Below are positions 18,481 through 29,447 of a DNA stretch of 64,000 nt, one piece after another. The translations under genes and the position numbers were made by a program. The notes under the pieces are model-generated. The model was not told where the DNA came from and ran no database searches. It saw only the letters and a program-made list of their open reading frames with translations. This DNA is from Coccinella septempunctata. Lineage: Eukaryota > Arthropoda > Insecta > Coleoptera > Coccinellidae. The stretch covers positions 18,303,521-18,367,520 of the forward strand of contig NC_058193.1 of the NCBI RefSeq assembly GCF_907165205.1, written 5' to 3'. The stretch's first letter is position 1; every line of letters begins with the position of its first letter.

Positions 18481-20300
18481 TGTAACCCCTTCTCACTATA
18501 TGCTATATATCATCCAGATACTCCTTTTACATCACTAGTTATTTTACCCATAATTAAATTGAACAAGATTGGGCTTAGACTGACACCTGGCGAATTCCTG
18601 TTAGTATTGGAGCTTTCGGTAAACCCCTTGATGTTTTGATTTGTGATTGGTTGTCTCGATTGATTATATTTATGTTTTATTCACGGGTGTCTTGTATGTG
18701 TTCCCGAAGTATAATAATAATAACATCGGTTATTTGAACTCTATCAAATTCCTTCTTCTTTTGTCAAAATGAAGGACCACAGGTTTTTGATTCAACGAAT
18801 TTTTCAATAATTTGTTTGATGAAAATTACGTCTATTGTCGAATTGTTATTGATCTTCGCTTATTTCTATTCTATTCATAATTTTTTTTATCGATTTTGCT
18901 CAATAGCTTTTAGGCTGTTTAGCAAAGATAAAACTTTATAAGTTTGCGATGCTGTTTTTCAAATCAGTAGGCGCTCTTTGAGATGATTTTTTGAAATAAA
19001 AATGTGATCGCTGTTTTTAATTCAGGTCCTCCGAACATAATTATTTCGTAAACGTTTCGATCAAGGCCAGAGCCGTTCTGTTTTTCACTTTTGTTAGTGC
19101 CACATTTACTTCCTCATGTTTATTCGGAAAAATATAATTAGGACGATAGTCGATAAGACAAAATTACAAATCTTTTTTTTAATTCTTTACTTTGATGATG
19201 CAATCAGGTTGATCCTTGGACCAATGAAGTGCATATCTTGTTCTTGCAAAATTAGCTGCAATGCTGCATTCGTTATCAATTCGCAGGCCGAAGGGCATTT
19301 TGGTACGAAAGTAGGCACAGAAAAAATACTCGAAGGAGTTAAACATGTACCTAACTGACCACATTGCATTGCACATGATCTATAGCTGGCACGAAATTCC
19401 TTGCCAAAGTATTAGTTTGTAGCTTGCAAGAAATTTTGTCGACTTCGAATTCCGTGCTAGACTTCATTACACATGACAACAGAGAAGGCCATCTGCTTAG
19501 CTTTCGTGCCGAAGTGCACTTCGACTCGCGAACTGGTTACGAATGCAGCTTGATACTCGTATCTGCTATTTGTCATTATGCGTCCAAAGTATTGAAGCTT
19601 CCCCTGTTTGATGGTGAATGCAATATCTTTGCTCTTTCGCATTCGCCTTAGCACTTGTACACCCAATTTTATAGGAATATGAATATTCGTTGAAAAAGCA
19701 ACCTATATTTCAGGAAGTATTTAGTATTTCATACCGTCATAGAACAACTTATAAAAGTTCGGAACTAAATGAATTACTACTTAAAAGTCGGAATGAGATG
19801 AAAAATATTTTTGAAATATTATGTGGCCCTCTTCTACACTAGAATTTATATTTTCATTCGTGAAACAATTAATTTCCTATACTTATGAAATCGTGAATCG
19901 GCTGCGGTGTTTTTTCGATCGAATACAGATTTCATAACAAAAAATCTTATTTTCAACAGTTTTTCAGAAAATTGCTTAATGCCCGCAAAATCGAATTACT
20001 TCCACAAAGTGCTTAGTAATCGCGAGCCTCTTGTGAAAAATCGGTGCTTAGTGCTATAGATTCGGGAGCAAATTTTTTCAGTGCTCGGCACAGCTCTGTA
20101 ATTGAATATATTTTCCTACCCGTTCAATGGGATCCACTCTTATGGTAATTATACACGGTTGTGGGGCATTTTTGCTAACAATCCATATCCTTCGTATTTA
20201 ACTTATTTAGTTTCAGTCCTTTTTTAACTCTAGACTGTAGATAAAGGAAGTTTATTACAATATGAAAGTTTGCTCGAACAGTCGATGCAAATATTGAAAG
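18481..20300. other. Unassigned region with one short inverted repeat
   Basis: No gene is recognised. 19250-19325 and 19495-19560 are diverged inverted copies: the sense strand has ctgcattcgttatcaattcg and the other arm reads ctgcattcgtaaccagttcg after inversion. This suggests an old foldback element. The short frames over it (for example 19116-19358 and 19457-19666) share a similar peptide only because of this repeat. Confidence 0.5.
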
Positions 20301-20302
20301 TA

Positions 20303-20576
20303 CAGTACAATCGCGATACTGTGAACACTCGCTCGTTAGAACGGCTCAATAGCGTGAACAACATTGTTTCTGCCAAAAAGGGTGCAAACTAAGATCTCAC
20401 AATTTTTTCAACCATTGTAAATCTTCGATAAGAATGTATTTTAGTTTTATAAGATAATAAATCTGTATAGCAATATGTTTTAGAGTTTGTATTTCAGTGA
20501 ACTCCGGTAACATGAACAAGCTCTATTGTGTGAACAACCCTGGTTTTATTCTGTTCACGTTATCGCGATTGTACTG
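20303..20576. mobile_element. pogo/Tigger-like MITE, 274 bp
   Basis: Terminal inverted repeats start CAGTACAATCGCGATA on both sides, are about 24 bases long, and are flanked by TA (20301-20302 and 20577-20578). Imperfect subterminal repeats with GTGAACAAC follow on both sides. TA duplication and CAGT ends fit the pogo branch of Tc1/mariner. No frame. Confidence 0.85.
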
Positions 20577-20578
20577 TA

Positions 20579-21592
20579 TTTCGATTTTTTTTCATCAGTC
20601 CAGGGCAAATTTGTAATGAATTAAAATATGAATTTCATTTCGACCAATATTCAAATAGCATTATTTTATTATCCCAATATATTAAATCATGATTCGTGTC
20701 GTCGTACACTATTATCATATGCCTAAATACGTCCCGAATGAACGTATTCTTTCTATTGTTGGCGTAATTCAGAATTAATGTAAAATTTTAATAACTATAC
20801 TAACAAAAGAATAAGGATCTCCATTACCACGTGAGTTTTTCCGATCCTATCCTGCTTTTATTACTTTCAGGACTAACATACCAACAATACAGATTGAGGC
20901 TTTGGAAAACACTAGAGTGATGAGTTTTTCAACCGCATCTGAAAAATTGTATATTTCCGATTTCAGTCAAGTACTTTCATGAAATATTATTCGTCTGCCT
21001 TCAATAATATGTGACCCACCATCTTTATTTCCATTCCGCGTTCACTTTTGTTTCATGATAATTCTGAATTATTGGGTTCGGGATATTATTTCAGAAATAT
21101 TCTCGCAGTCCACGTAAATGTAAGGCAGTTCTTTTTCACAACAAGGTTTTTTATAGCAATGTAAGTAAATTGAATTAAGTAGGTATTCAAACTTCGAAAT
21201 TCATGGGGAGAATTTAATAAGCTAGATGAGATGAACAAGGGCGCACCAAAATTTTTTTATTCAAAAAGATGAAATTGTTGATATTTTTCGTTGTACTTTA
21301 GAAAAAATCAGCTGCGTTTTGTAGATCAACAAACTCAATCGGCGTAGTCGCAACCTAAACCGCTTTGCCGTTTATAGAAAAAAGGAGTCAAACCTACCCC
21401 AGGCATGGGGTAGGATGACCAGTTATTCCTATAACACATAAACTGGCCTGTACTTTATGCCATAATGAATAACGTGCTTTTTTCTGCTTTTTTCCAAAGC
21501 GCAGTAGTTAATTAAGTATTAGTACTAACGGAACCCATTTTTGAATTAATGTACTCTGAAGAAATTAAAATAGAAACCTTTTAGCAAAACCT
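20579..21592. other. Unassigned AT-rich region
   Basis: No gene, terminal repeat or within-window homology is recognised here. Confidence 0.55.
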
Positions 21593-21600
21593 CGGTCTCC
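21593..21600. other. Target duplication of the foldback element, left copy (CGGTCTCC)
   Basis: CGGTCTCC recurs at 25671-25678 directly outside the opposite arm. The 8-bp length fits foldback, MULE-like or hAT-like integration. Confidence 0.8.
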
Positions 21601-21845
21601 GTGCCCGTGAAGTTAGCACTCACTTTTTTGAAAATGAAAAAAATTTTGTTTGCATTCGTTAGTAACTCGTAAGTAGCTATTTGTAACACCAAAATTCTCG
21701 TTTGTACCTCAAAGGTACTAGCAGAAAAACACTGCATTCCACTGGGTGCTAACTTCACGGGCACCCAGTGTTCGATTTTTCGCGAAAAATAATGTACAGT
21801 TGGAAAGTTCATCGTTAGTAAATATTTGTAACACAAAAATTTTTA

Positions 21846-21949
21846 GTGATTAGAGGTTTTTTTTTCGGTCGAAATTTCAGAGACTCAATTAGACAAAATG
21901 CCGACGTTTCGATTTTATTTTAAAATCATCTTCAAGGCTCTAAAATAAA
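21846..21949 (-). mobile_element. Short insert with a hammerhead-like motif in the left foldback arm
   Basis: About 104 bases interrupt the arm; the right arm lacks them at the matching place (about 25428). On the minus strand it reads TTGAAGATGATTTTAAAAT, then AAAATCGAAACGTCGGC. The order (C/T)UGAAGA, a GATTTT/AAAATC stem, then GAAACGUC resembles minimal hammerhead ribozymes reported from Penelope-like elements. The first core base is T rather than C here, so this copy is probably inactive. Element identity is inferred. Confidence 0.4.
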
Positions 21950-22515
21950 TTTTTGTTTGTAACCTAACCTATAATGGGAAAATGACACCCACAAAATGCG
22001 AAGTCAGCTCCCACACTTTCGAAAATTCTAAATCTTTTTGCTATGCGAAAAGCACCGACTTTTTCGAAAATGAAGAGAATTTTTTTTCCTTCCGTTAGTT
22101 ACTCGTTAGTAACTTTTTGTAAAACTAAAATTTTCTTTTGTATTTCAAAAGTATTAAAAGAAAATTACAGTGTTACGCTGGGTGCTTACTCACCGGGCAC
22201 CCAAAAATAAATAGAATTCAGTTGTAGAGTCCATCGTTAGTAACTATTTGAACCACAAAATTGTTGCTCGTAGCCTAACATATAATGGGATAATTCCATC
22301 CAGAAAATGCAGAGATAACACCCTTATTTTCAAAAATTCCATTTTTTTTTGTTCTCAAAAGAACTTCGTTAGTAACTATTTGCGGGAGAAAATTTTTTTC
22401 TACCCAATCACTTATGGAAAAATCGTACCCTGAAATAGTGAAGAGTGTGAGTAAGAACCAATATGTTGGAAAATTCTAGATTTCGCTTTTGCTTTCGATA
22501 GTACCCTGTTACTTA

Positions 22516-24156
22516 ATGCATTTAGGCAAAAGAGCGTTGTCTTGGTTATTATCTTTTTATAATAATATTCTAAATAGTGGCAATTTTCCCGCCGAGTTCC
22601 GAAAAGCGAAAGTCATAGGAATCTTAAAACGTGGAAAGAATTCTTCTGATCCCAGTAGTTATCGACCAATTAGTTTATTGAGTGTTCCTTTCAAAATTTT
22701 AGAGAGGCTAATTCTTTTTAGGATAGAATCGACTTTAGAAGACGCTTTACAAAATTGTCAAGGGGGTTTCAGGAAAAATAGAAATTGCTGTGATCAGGTT
22801 CTAAGCCTTACCACTTTTATTGAAACAGGTTTCAATAATAAATTGAAAACAGGAGCAGCATTTGTAGATTTATCGGCCGCTTATGACACGGTATGGAAGG
22901 ATGGTTTAATTTTCAAACTTTATACTCATCTGAAGTGTGGAAAGATGGTTCGCTTACTGGAAAATATGCTGTCAGATAGAAGGTTTCGTGTTTTTGTAGA
23001 TGATAACAGTAGTAATTTCAAAACTTTGAATAACGGTCTTCCACAAGGATCAGTTTTAGCACCTCTTCTTTTCAATTTATATTTGTGTGATATCCCTACG
23101 ACTTCTTCTGAGAAATTTATTTACGCTGATGATATTGCCCTCGCTTTCCGTCATTCTGATTTTAGATGCATAGAAAATAATTTATCTACGGATTTAGAAA
23201 TTTTGAGGAATTACTTTTCCGAGTGGCGTTTGTGTCCTAACCTAAATAAAACCGAGGTTTCGTGTTTCCATTTGAATAATCATCAAAAATATAGAAAATT
23301 GAGTGTAGCTTTCGGTCATTCTTTTTTGGAACATAACTTCAATCCGAAATATCTAGGTGTTAAGCTGGATTCCTCGCTGAATTTCAAAGCCCATTTGGAA
23401 AGTCTGCGTCTAAAGTTAAAAACCAGGAATAATATTCTCCATAAATTAGCTGGCACTTCGTGGGGTGCTGATGCAGCCACTCTTCGAACGGCAGCCCTAG
23501 CTTTGGTTTTTTCGGCTGCTGAATATTGTTGCCCCGTTTGGATTAATAGTGCTCATGTGCAGAAAATTGATGCACAACTGAATCTTTCCATGAGAACCAT
23601 AACTGGAACTATTAGATCTTCACCTATTCAATGGTTACCAGTTCTTTCAAACATTTTACCGCCTCATATTCGTAGACAGACTGCGGTTATGAATTCCTGG
23701 AAAAAATTCCAATCCTATCCAGACTCGTTCCCAATTCTATCCTATATTCCCGAAAATACCATTCCAAGACTGAAGTCGCGTAAACCTTTATGGTCCAACT
23801 CTTTTCTTAATTCGAATATAAGGGACAAAGACCTTTGGCAGTCTGAATGGAATAGGTGCACTATTTTCAACAAAGAATTAGTAACTGATCCTTCGAATAG
23901 AGTTCCTGGTTTTGATCTTCCCAGGAAAATATGGTGTATTCTGAATCGTATAAGAACAGGTCACGGACGTTGCAATAGCATGCTTTTCAGGTGGAATTCA
24001 GTTGAAAGCCCTAGTTGTGAATGCGGGGAACCAGAAGAAACCATAAATCATCTAGTTAATCATTGTCCAATTTATAAATTTCAGGATGGTTTTAGAGCTA
24101 TACATGCAGTTTCCGAATCTTTTTTGAATTGGGTTGTCAATTTTAGGTCAATCTGA
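22516..24156 (+). CDS. Jockey-like reverse transcriptase with C-terminal cysteine motif
   Basis: This is an intact frame of about 545 residues. PSSYRPISLLSVPFKILERL, GAAFVDLSAAYDTVWKDGL, GLPQGSVLAPLLFNLYLCDI and the catalytic FIYADDIALAF are all present, so the RT core looks complete. The thumb (PKYLGVKLDSSLNFKAHL) and a long C-terminal region follow. The protein ends in CECGEPEETINHLVNHC, a cysteine-histidine motif usual at the end of such polyproteins. There is no RNase H domain. The frame can be read from TTG 22489, but the first 9 codons are probably foldback-arm sequence. Lack of stops suggests a recent insertion. Confidence 0.9.
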   Translation: MHLGKRALSWLLSFYNNILNSGNFPAEFRKAKVIGILKRGKNSSDPSSYRPISLLSVPFKILERLILFRIESTLEDALQNCQGGFRKNRNCCDQVLSLTTFIETGFNNKLKTGAAFVDLSAAYDTVWKDGLIFKLYTHLKCGKMVRLLENMLSDRRFRVFVDDNSSNFKTLNNGLPQGSVLAPLLFNLYLCDIPTTSSEKFIYADDIALAFRHSDFRCIENNLSTDLEILRNYFSEWRLCPNLNKTEVSCFHLNNHQKYRKLSVAFGHSFLEHNFNPKYLGVKLDSSLNFKAHLESLRLKLKTRNNILHKLAGTSWGADAATLRTAALALVFSAAEYCCPVWINSAHVQKIDAQLNLSMRTITGTIRSSPIQWLPVLSNILPPHIRRQTAVMNSWKKFQSYPDSFPILSYIPENTIPRLKSRKPLWSNSFLNSNIRDKDLWQSEWNRCTIFNKELVTDPSNRVPGFDLPRKIWCILNRIRTGHGRCNSMLFRWNSVESPSCECGEPEETINHLVNHCPIYKFQDGFRAIHAVSESFLNWVVNFRSI

Positions 24157-24505
24157 CATATTGAATCTAATTTTATTATTTTACGTTTCTCTGCTTTTGT
24201 TTTCTCTTTATTTCAGATAACAGTTTCTGGTATCTTGGAGAAGACCTTCTGGATTTTCCTTTTTGTTGGAGAAAGAATCAATTTTTGCAGTGCGAGATGC
24301 CCTTCAATATGGAATATTTCAGCTTATTTCGTGAACAATTACAATCCACTACACTCACGGGGAGAAAGGGTTTTTTTACTGAGGTTTTTCCCTAAGCTCT
24401 TGTATCATACACCAATTTGTATGGTACCTCTGCTAAAACTGTATCTCATACACATGCTATAATTATTGTTTGGTGTTCAAGATTGTAATGCTCTATATCA
24501 AAAGA

Positions 24506-24524
24506 ATATATATATATATATATA
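24506..24524 (+). repeat. TA microsatellite at the retroelement 3' end
   Basis: About nine TA units follow the 3' UTR. They may be the element's tail or a pre-existing target. Confidence 0.7.
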
Positions 24525-25670
24525 CTTAATGTTCGACACACAAAATTTTTCGTCGGTAACCTATTCTGCAATTGACAATAGCTCCACATAAAGTACAAAA
24601 TTAGCATATATGTATAAACATTTTGGAAAATTCTGAATCAGTTTATTGCTTCCGTAAAATAACAACTCCATCTGTACCTACATATTTGTGACACGAATTT
24701 CTGTTTCGTTTCAAGTTTTTTTTTTATGGAAATTTTCGTCTGAGATCCGATGTTAGTGCTCGGAGTATCTTCGTATCGATACATATTCCACATCCAATTT
24801 ATATTGACTAAAGTACTTCGTTCAATATGGGAAATCCAGTATTTCCGAGATGAATTATATTTTATATTCGATTGATTTTGAGCTAGCACCCAGCGAAATA
24901 CTAACTGCAAAAAAATAGTTACTAACGAAGTGCTATTGGAAGCAAAAAAAATGGAGGTTTTTCAAAAATGTGATTGCTGATTTCGCATTTTGAGTGTGTC
25001 ATTTTCCCATTATAGATTAGGTTACAAGAAAAAAATTCTGTGTTATAAATAGTTACTAACCTTGGACTTTCCAACTGTACTCTTTTTTCGCGAAAAATCG
25101 AACAGTGGGTGCCCGTGAAGTTAGCACCCAGCGGAATGCGGCTAGCACTTTCTTTGAGGTACAAACGAAAATTTTTGTGTTACAAACAGTTACTAACGAG
25201 TTACGAACGAATGCAAAAAAAGTTAACTTTTTTGTCGAATATATGGGTGCTAACTTCGAATTTTGGGGGTGTAATTTTCCCATCATAGGTAAGGTTACAA
25301 ACCAAAATTTTTGTGTTACAAATAGTTACCAACGAGTTACGAACGAATGCAAAAAAATTATCTTCATTTTCGAAAATGTGGGTGCTAACTTCGCATTTTG
25401 AGGGTGTCATTTTCCCATTATAGGTTAGGTTACAAAAAAAATTTTTGTGTTACAAATAGTTACTAACGATGAACTTTCCAACTGTACTTTATTTTTTGCG
25501 AAAATTCGAACAGTGGGTGCCCGTGAAGTTAGCACACAGCGGAATGCGCTGTTTTTCTACTAATACCTTTGAGGTACAGATGAAAATTTTGGTGTTACAA
25601 ATAGTTTCTGAGGAATGCAAACTAAATTTTTTTCATTTTCGAAAAAGTGGGTGCTAACTTTACGGACATC

Positions 25671-25678
25671 CGGTCTCC
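25671..25678. other. Target duplication of the foldback element, right copy (CGGTCTCC)
   Basis: Matches 21593-21600 exactly. Confidence 0.8.
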
Positions 25679-27613
25679 CCATTCTGTCGACAGGGGTTAC
25701 AGAGAGGGTTCATATTTTTATAAGAAGAACGACACGTTTTAATTTAAGTTCGATGTATTTTAGGATATTTCATGAATATTTACAGTAACCGAGTTAATGA
25801 ATTTATTCCATTTGGCATTTCCACATTGTATAACTTTTGTTTTAATCGAATTTATTCCGCATATGCTGAATCAACTATAATTCCATTTCTCTTTCATGAA
25901 AATATAACCAGATTAGAATTGCATTGAAATGAATCATTCTCACAAAAGCAAACATAAACAAAACTTGCATTCCAAGCATGAATTTGAAATGACAGAATTT
26001 TACACGGTTAAGTGTTGGGAATATCCGGATAAGAAGCGAATACTTTATTATCCTGTGGCTTTCACCACTCCTTGAATCCACAGTGAGCCATCAGACCCGC
26101 CCAATTATCAAGTGCCCAATTATCTTGGGCATTCCTTTTCCTTGTTTTCTCAACATCGCTCTGTGTCACAGGGGATATCATGAAATGCTCAAAAGTTCTG
26201 CTCGTTTTGGGGAAAATTCATCCGGTCTTGATAGCTATGTTTGCCCGATATTTTTACACTGGAAAGGTTTTGTAGAGACGGTTCTAATCACAAACGAGGG
26301 CACCATTAAACAGCATGTCGTTGCTATTCGATATGCCGGTTTCAAGAAAATTTGATCTGGACGTCACTTGTTGAATATCAGGTGAAAACCAGGGAGAAAG
26401 TTCAAGATGAAGGAAACGCTTCCTCCGTTCCAATAATGAAAATTTACTTTATACTCATGTTTCACTTGGAATTTCTGATATCTCTAGAGAGTCGTATTTG
26501 AACATAAGGTTTTAGTAAAACAATTGGATAATTTAAGATTCTCATTTTGCATCATTTGTTGAAAAAATGTTTGTTACGTTGGATTCGATTTTCATGGACT
26601 CGACTGAACATTTTATGAAAAACTTCAGTACTGATGCTACGAAAATCTCATCAATCGAAAAGATTCATTTCATAACAAATATGATGCTATAGGTATTTGG
26701 AAAGTAGAGCCAATTCATGACATCACGTTCATCAAAATCGGATTGGGTATAGTTGCATAAACTGTGCACCCTGGAAGCAGAAGGTTTGTTCATGATGTCA
26801 ATGAATTGTGAGGCGAAAATTCGAATTGTTTATTTTCCTTGATTATGAAAAAGGGATATTTTCTATGGAGGTGACACCACGTGAACATTTCGAAACGGTA
26901 TGTATTTCTTCAAAACTTCAAATGAAAATACAAAGATGTACCCGAATGAAACTATACGTTTCATATGACACGCAATCGCTAATTTTGATTCGAGATTTTT
27001 TTACATAAAGGAAAGGTCCATTTGCCCGAATCCTCTGCAACCAACCTGCGTATATGCAAATCTTCTAGTTGCCTTTTTTGTGTTATCAACCCCAGAAATC
27101 TGCAATCATAATATGCTACGGCCTTTGGGAATTTTTCTAACACTATTGTCTCGTTAATTATAATTGGGGTAAGCGTCCACATCATACGAAAGGATTTTGG
27201 AATCATTGATTCCTTTTAATTTCTGATATATTATTTTATTTTGAAGTTATATGAGGAAATCAGTATTATATGGCACCCTTATAAATCGTTTATATTCTGT
27301 TATTCTTCCACGGTTATACCTAGAAGGCCATTAATAATATTCCCAAATTGGTTTATGCACTCATTTATGTCTCCCTGAATTTAAATGAAACACTTGGACC
27401 CAGAAGTATTACTGAGAGCATTTTCGAATACACACTGCTCAGATATTGAAGTAGATACATTTTTTACATACAGTAGATTCTTGAGGTAAAAAAGAACCTT
27501 TTTTTCCTAATATTTTTTCGTATCGACCCTGATGAAAAGAAAGATATAGCTATTTCAAGTTTCCATAATGAACCGTGCCACACCTGGAAATACGAAATAA
27601 CCTTCAGAATAAC
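25679..27613. other. Unassigned AT-rich region
   Basis: No convincing gene or mobile element is seen. Frames at 26083-26355 and 26979-27206 show no domain and no conserved copy. Confidence 0.55.
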
Positions 27614-28846
27614 TATACTTCATTCAAATTTATTTTAGCAGTCGGTTGGCCATGAAATAATTTTCTCAAGTTTTTGTAACTAGAACGAAGTTAGGTTGGC
27701 ACTTATGAAATGTCGTTAATGTCATAACGCCGTTGCCACAACTAATATCGATTTTTATTACGAAAATGCCGAAAGTGATTGAAAAAAGACAGAGGGTTTG
27801 AGGAAGTGCTATTTAGAATTCAGGTCCGCTCATTCAAATAGTTATACCCTGATATTCTAAAATCCATAATACGTCAGACGTTAGCGAACATATTCAATGT
27901 AAGAGAATTTATATAATGTTTCATCTGGATCTAAACGACATATATTTTAGCTGGATATTTCCACAATCAGAAAGATTGTGAATGAAGAGAATGACAAAGA
28001 ATTTCCTTCTATTGGGAGACCCCAAAAAGTGGTGGCATTTGAGAATTTTATGTTCGAGTGAATTAATGCGAAAAGTTTACTACAGGATTTTCGATAAATG
28101 TCATCGGAGAATAAGTTCCCTAAAATGGATTTTTCTATTTTTCATTTGACTTGTCCTATGCAATGTAAATGTCTTAAGGTACTAATAAATACCTATAATT
28201 ATTATTATTACATCAATGTATTAAGATGAATAGCCACAAATACGCGCAAGTTGCCCTGTTACTTGTTTATTCATGTGAAATTTTTGTTCAAAGGTGAAGT
28301 TCATCTTAACTTGAAACTTCCTTCAATTCCTTTTACTTATATTGATGCAAGATGATTTTTGTTGAAGAATTTAACATTCTTGTAATTATCTGTTTATTCC
28401 TCCGGGAGATACCCATTCCCAACCACTGCATCATATGCATTTCATCTTCGGGTTAATATTTTTAAAATGTACAACTGATGTAACGTATTCAAACTTTTGC
28501 CAAAGAAGATAACGAACATTAACTCTCCTCAAGCCTCAAGCTAGTGCATATTATGATATTATACTGATCTCTTGCATTTTCCATGCAAATAACTGGATTT
28601 GGTATGACTTCAATCAGTTTGTATAAACTTCAATTATGTTCGTCACAAATTTTCCGAAGAGATTCGACGTTGTGATAAAATACGTAATAACAGAAACTTT
28701 TACGTAGAACGGGCAACATAGCGTTGATTTAAAACCCAAAAATGTTTTGACAAGCTTCATAACCCCACATTTTCGTACTATACAGAGTGAAATGTGTCAA
28801 TTTTCCATGGCCAACCGACTGCTAAAATAAAAGTGAATGAAGTATA
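27614..28846 (+). mobile_element. RA inverted-repeat element, copy 1 (near full length)
   Basis: Ends TATACTTCATTCA...TTTTAGCAGTCGGTTGG and its inverse form roughly 43-bp terminal repeats. A TA duplication is plausible. Five copies of this family lie in the window (27.6, 37.3, 53.6, 58.5 and 62.1 kb). The interior carries a two-exon coding remnant with a helix-turn-helix-like exon and AATAAA at 28184-28189. TA target and a GRPxK segment suggest a Tc1/mariner relative, but the catalytic domain is missing in all copies. Confidence 0.8.
27951..28061 (+). pseudogene. RA second exon: helix-turn-helix-like peptide ending in GRPQKV
   Basis: After a possible 52-base intron (GT at 27899, AG at 27950) the frame reads a stretch like ISTIRKIVNEENDKEFPSIG, then RPQKVVAFENFMFE and a TGA. 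Other RA copies read GRPKK at the same place (38.1, 54.4, 58.7 and 63.2 kb). A short helix followed by a GRP linker is the usual layout of the DNA-binding half of Tc1/mariner transposases. The natural stop and the downstream AATAAA suggest that the family encodes only a DNA-binding fragment. The first exon (ATG near 27767, MPKVIEKRQR) has stops in this copy. Confidence 0.45.
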
Positions 28847-29094
28847 GCTAAATCTTTGACAGTACTCATCTATGGATTTTTTAGACTGGGTTGTATTCTG
28901 CCAAAGTACCCACTTTTTCAAATTTCACAGATAGTTTTCAATTTTTGAACATCAAATTACTCGAAAACGACGCATTATACGAGGAAATTTAAAGAATACT
29001 TTTATTTTGAAAAATGTTCAAATATTCAATAAATAGCGTCCAATTCAGTTCCAAGTGTTGGGTTCTGTGAATTTTTGGTGTGTATATTCTTTTG

Positions 29095-29390
29095 AATGTA
29101 AACAATATATTTTTGGTTGCCAAACAATACAGCATAGGCATGAGTAAAGGTTAGTGTAACGGGATTTCATACAGTTCAGCTTATCATACAAGAACTCAGG
29201 GAAAACCCTCAGTAAAAACACCCTGTCTCCCGGTGAGTAGTGTAGTGATAAAAAATTTGATTTCTGAATGAGCTTTCAATATGGAAGGGCTTCTTTTCTG
29301 TTGACATAAAAATTTCTCTATCCTCTCTCCATCTCGAAATTAGGTCTGAAACAAAAAACCAAAGCAGAAAAAGAGGAAGACTTGATGATA
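29095..29390 (-). mobile_element. 3' UTR fragment of the jockey-like retroelement
   Basis: Inverted, it aligns to 24170-24490: both share a block with ctgctttgg/cttttg then tttcag, a cccttc-atat-gaa block, ctacact-cacgggag and tactgagg-ttttccct. No coding part remains, so it is a severely 5'-truncated copy. Confidence 0.72.
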
Positions 29391-29447
29391 ACTAAGGATA
29401 AAATCCCGATACCTAATCTCCGTCATGGTTACATTCTTGAGTAGGTA

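Larger units (their letters stand above)
22515..24530 (+). mobile_element. 5'-truncated jockey-like non-LTR retrotransposon
   Basis: The coding similarity starts inside the reverse transcriptase at about 22515 (LGKRALSWLLSFYNN). It runs to TGA at 24154-24156, then a 3' UTR that matches 29095-29390 (inverted), and ends near a TA repeat at 24506-24524. The endonuclease and ORF1 are missing. Its position between the arms of the foldback element suggests a later insertion. Confidence 0.8.
21601..25670. mobile_element. Foldback-type element with long modular inverted repeats, 4.07 kb
   Basis: Left arm (21601 to about 22470) and right arm (about 24890 to 25670) are inverted copies built from repeated modules. 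One module is GTGCCCGTGAAGTTAGCAC, one contains CATTTTCCCATTATAGG, and one contains GTTACAAATAGTTACTAACG. Each occurs two to four times per arm at irregular spacing. The outer ends align as (G)GTGCCCGTGAAGTTAGCAC against GATGTCCGTAAAGTTAGCAC. Modular long inverted repeats recall Drosophila FB elements. Between the arms lies a 5'-truncated jockey-like retrotransposon; no transposase is recognised. Confidence 0.82.

Noticed and set aside
24922..25657. Several overlapping frames of 60-98 codons
   Set aside because: They fall in the modular arms of the foldback element and repeat with the modules.
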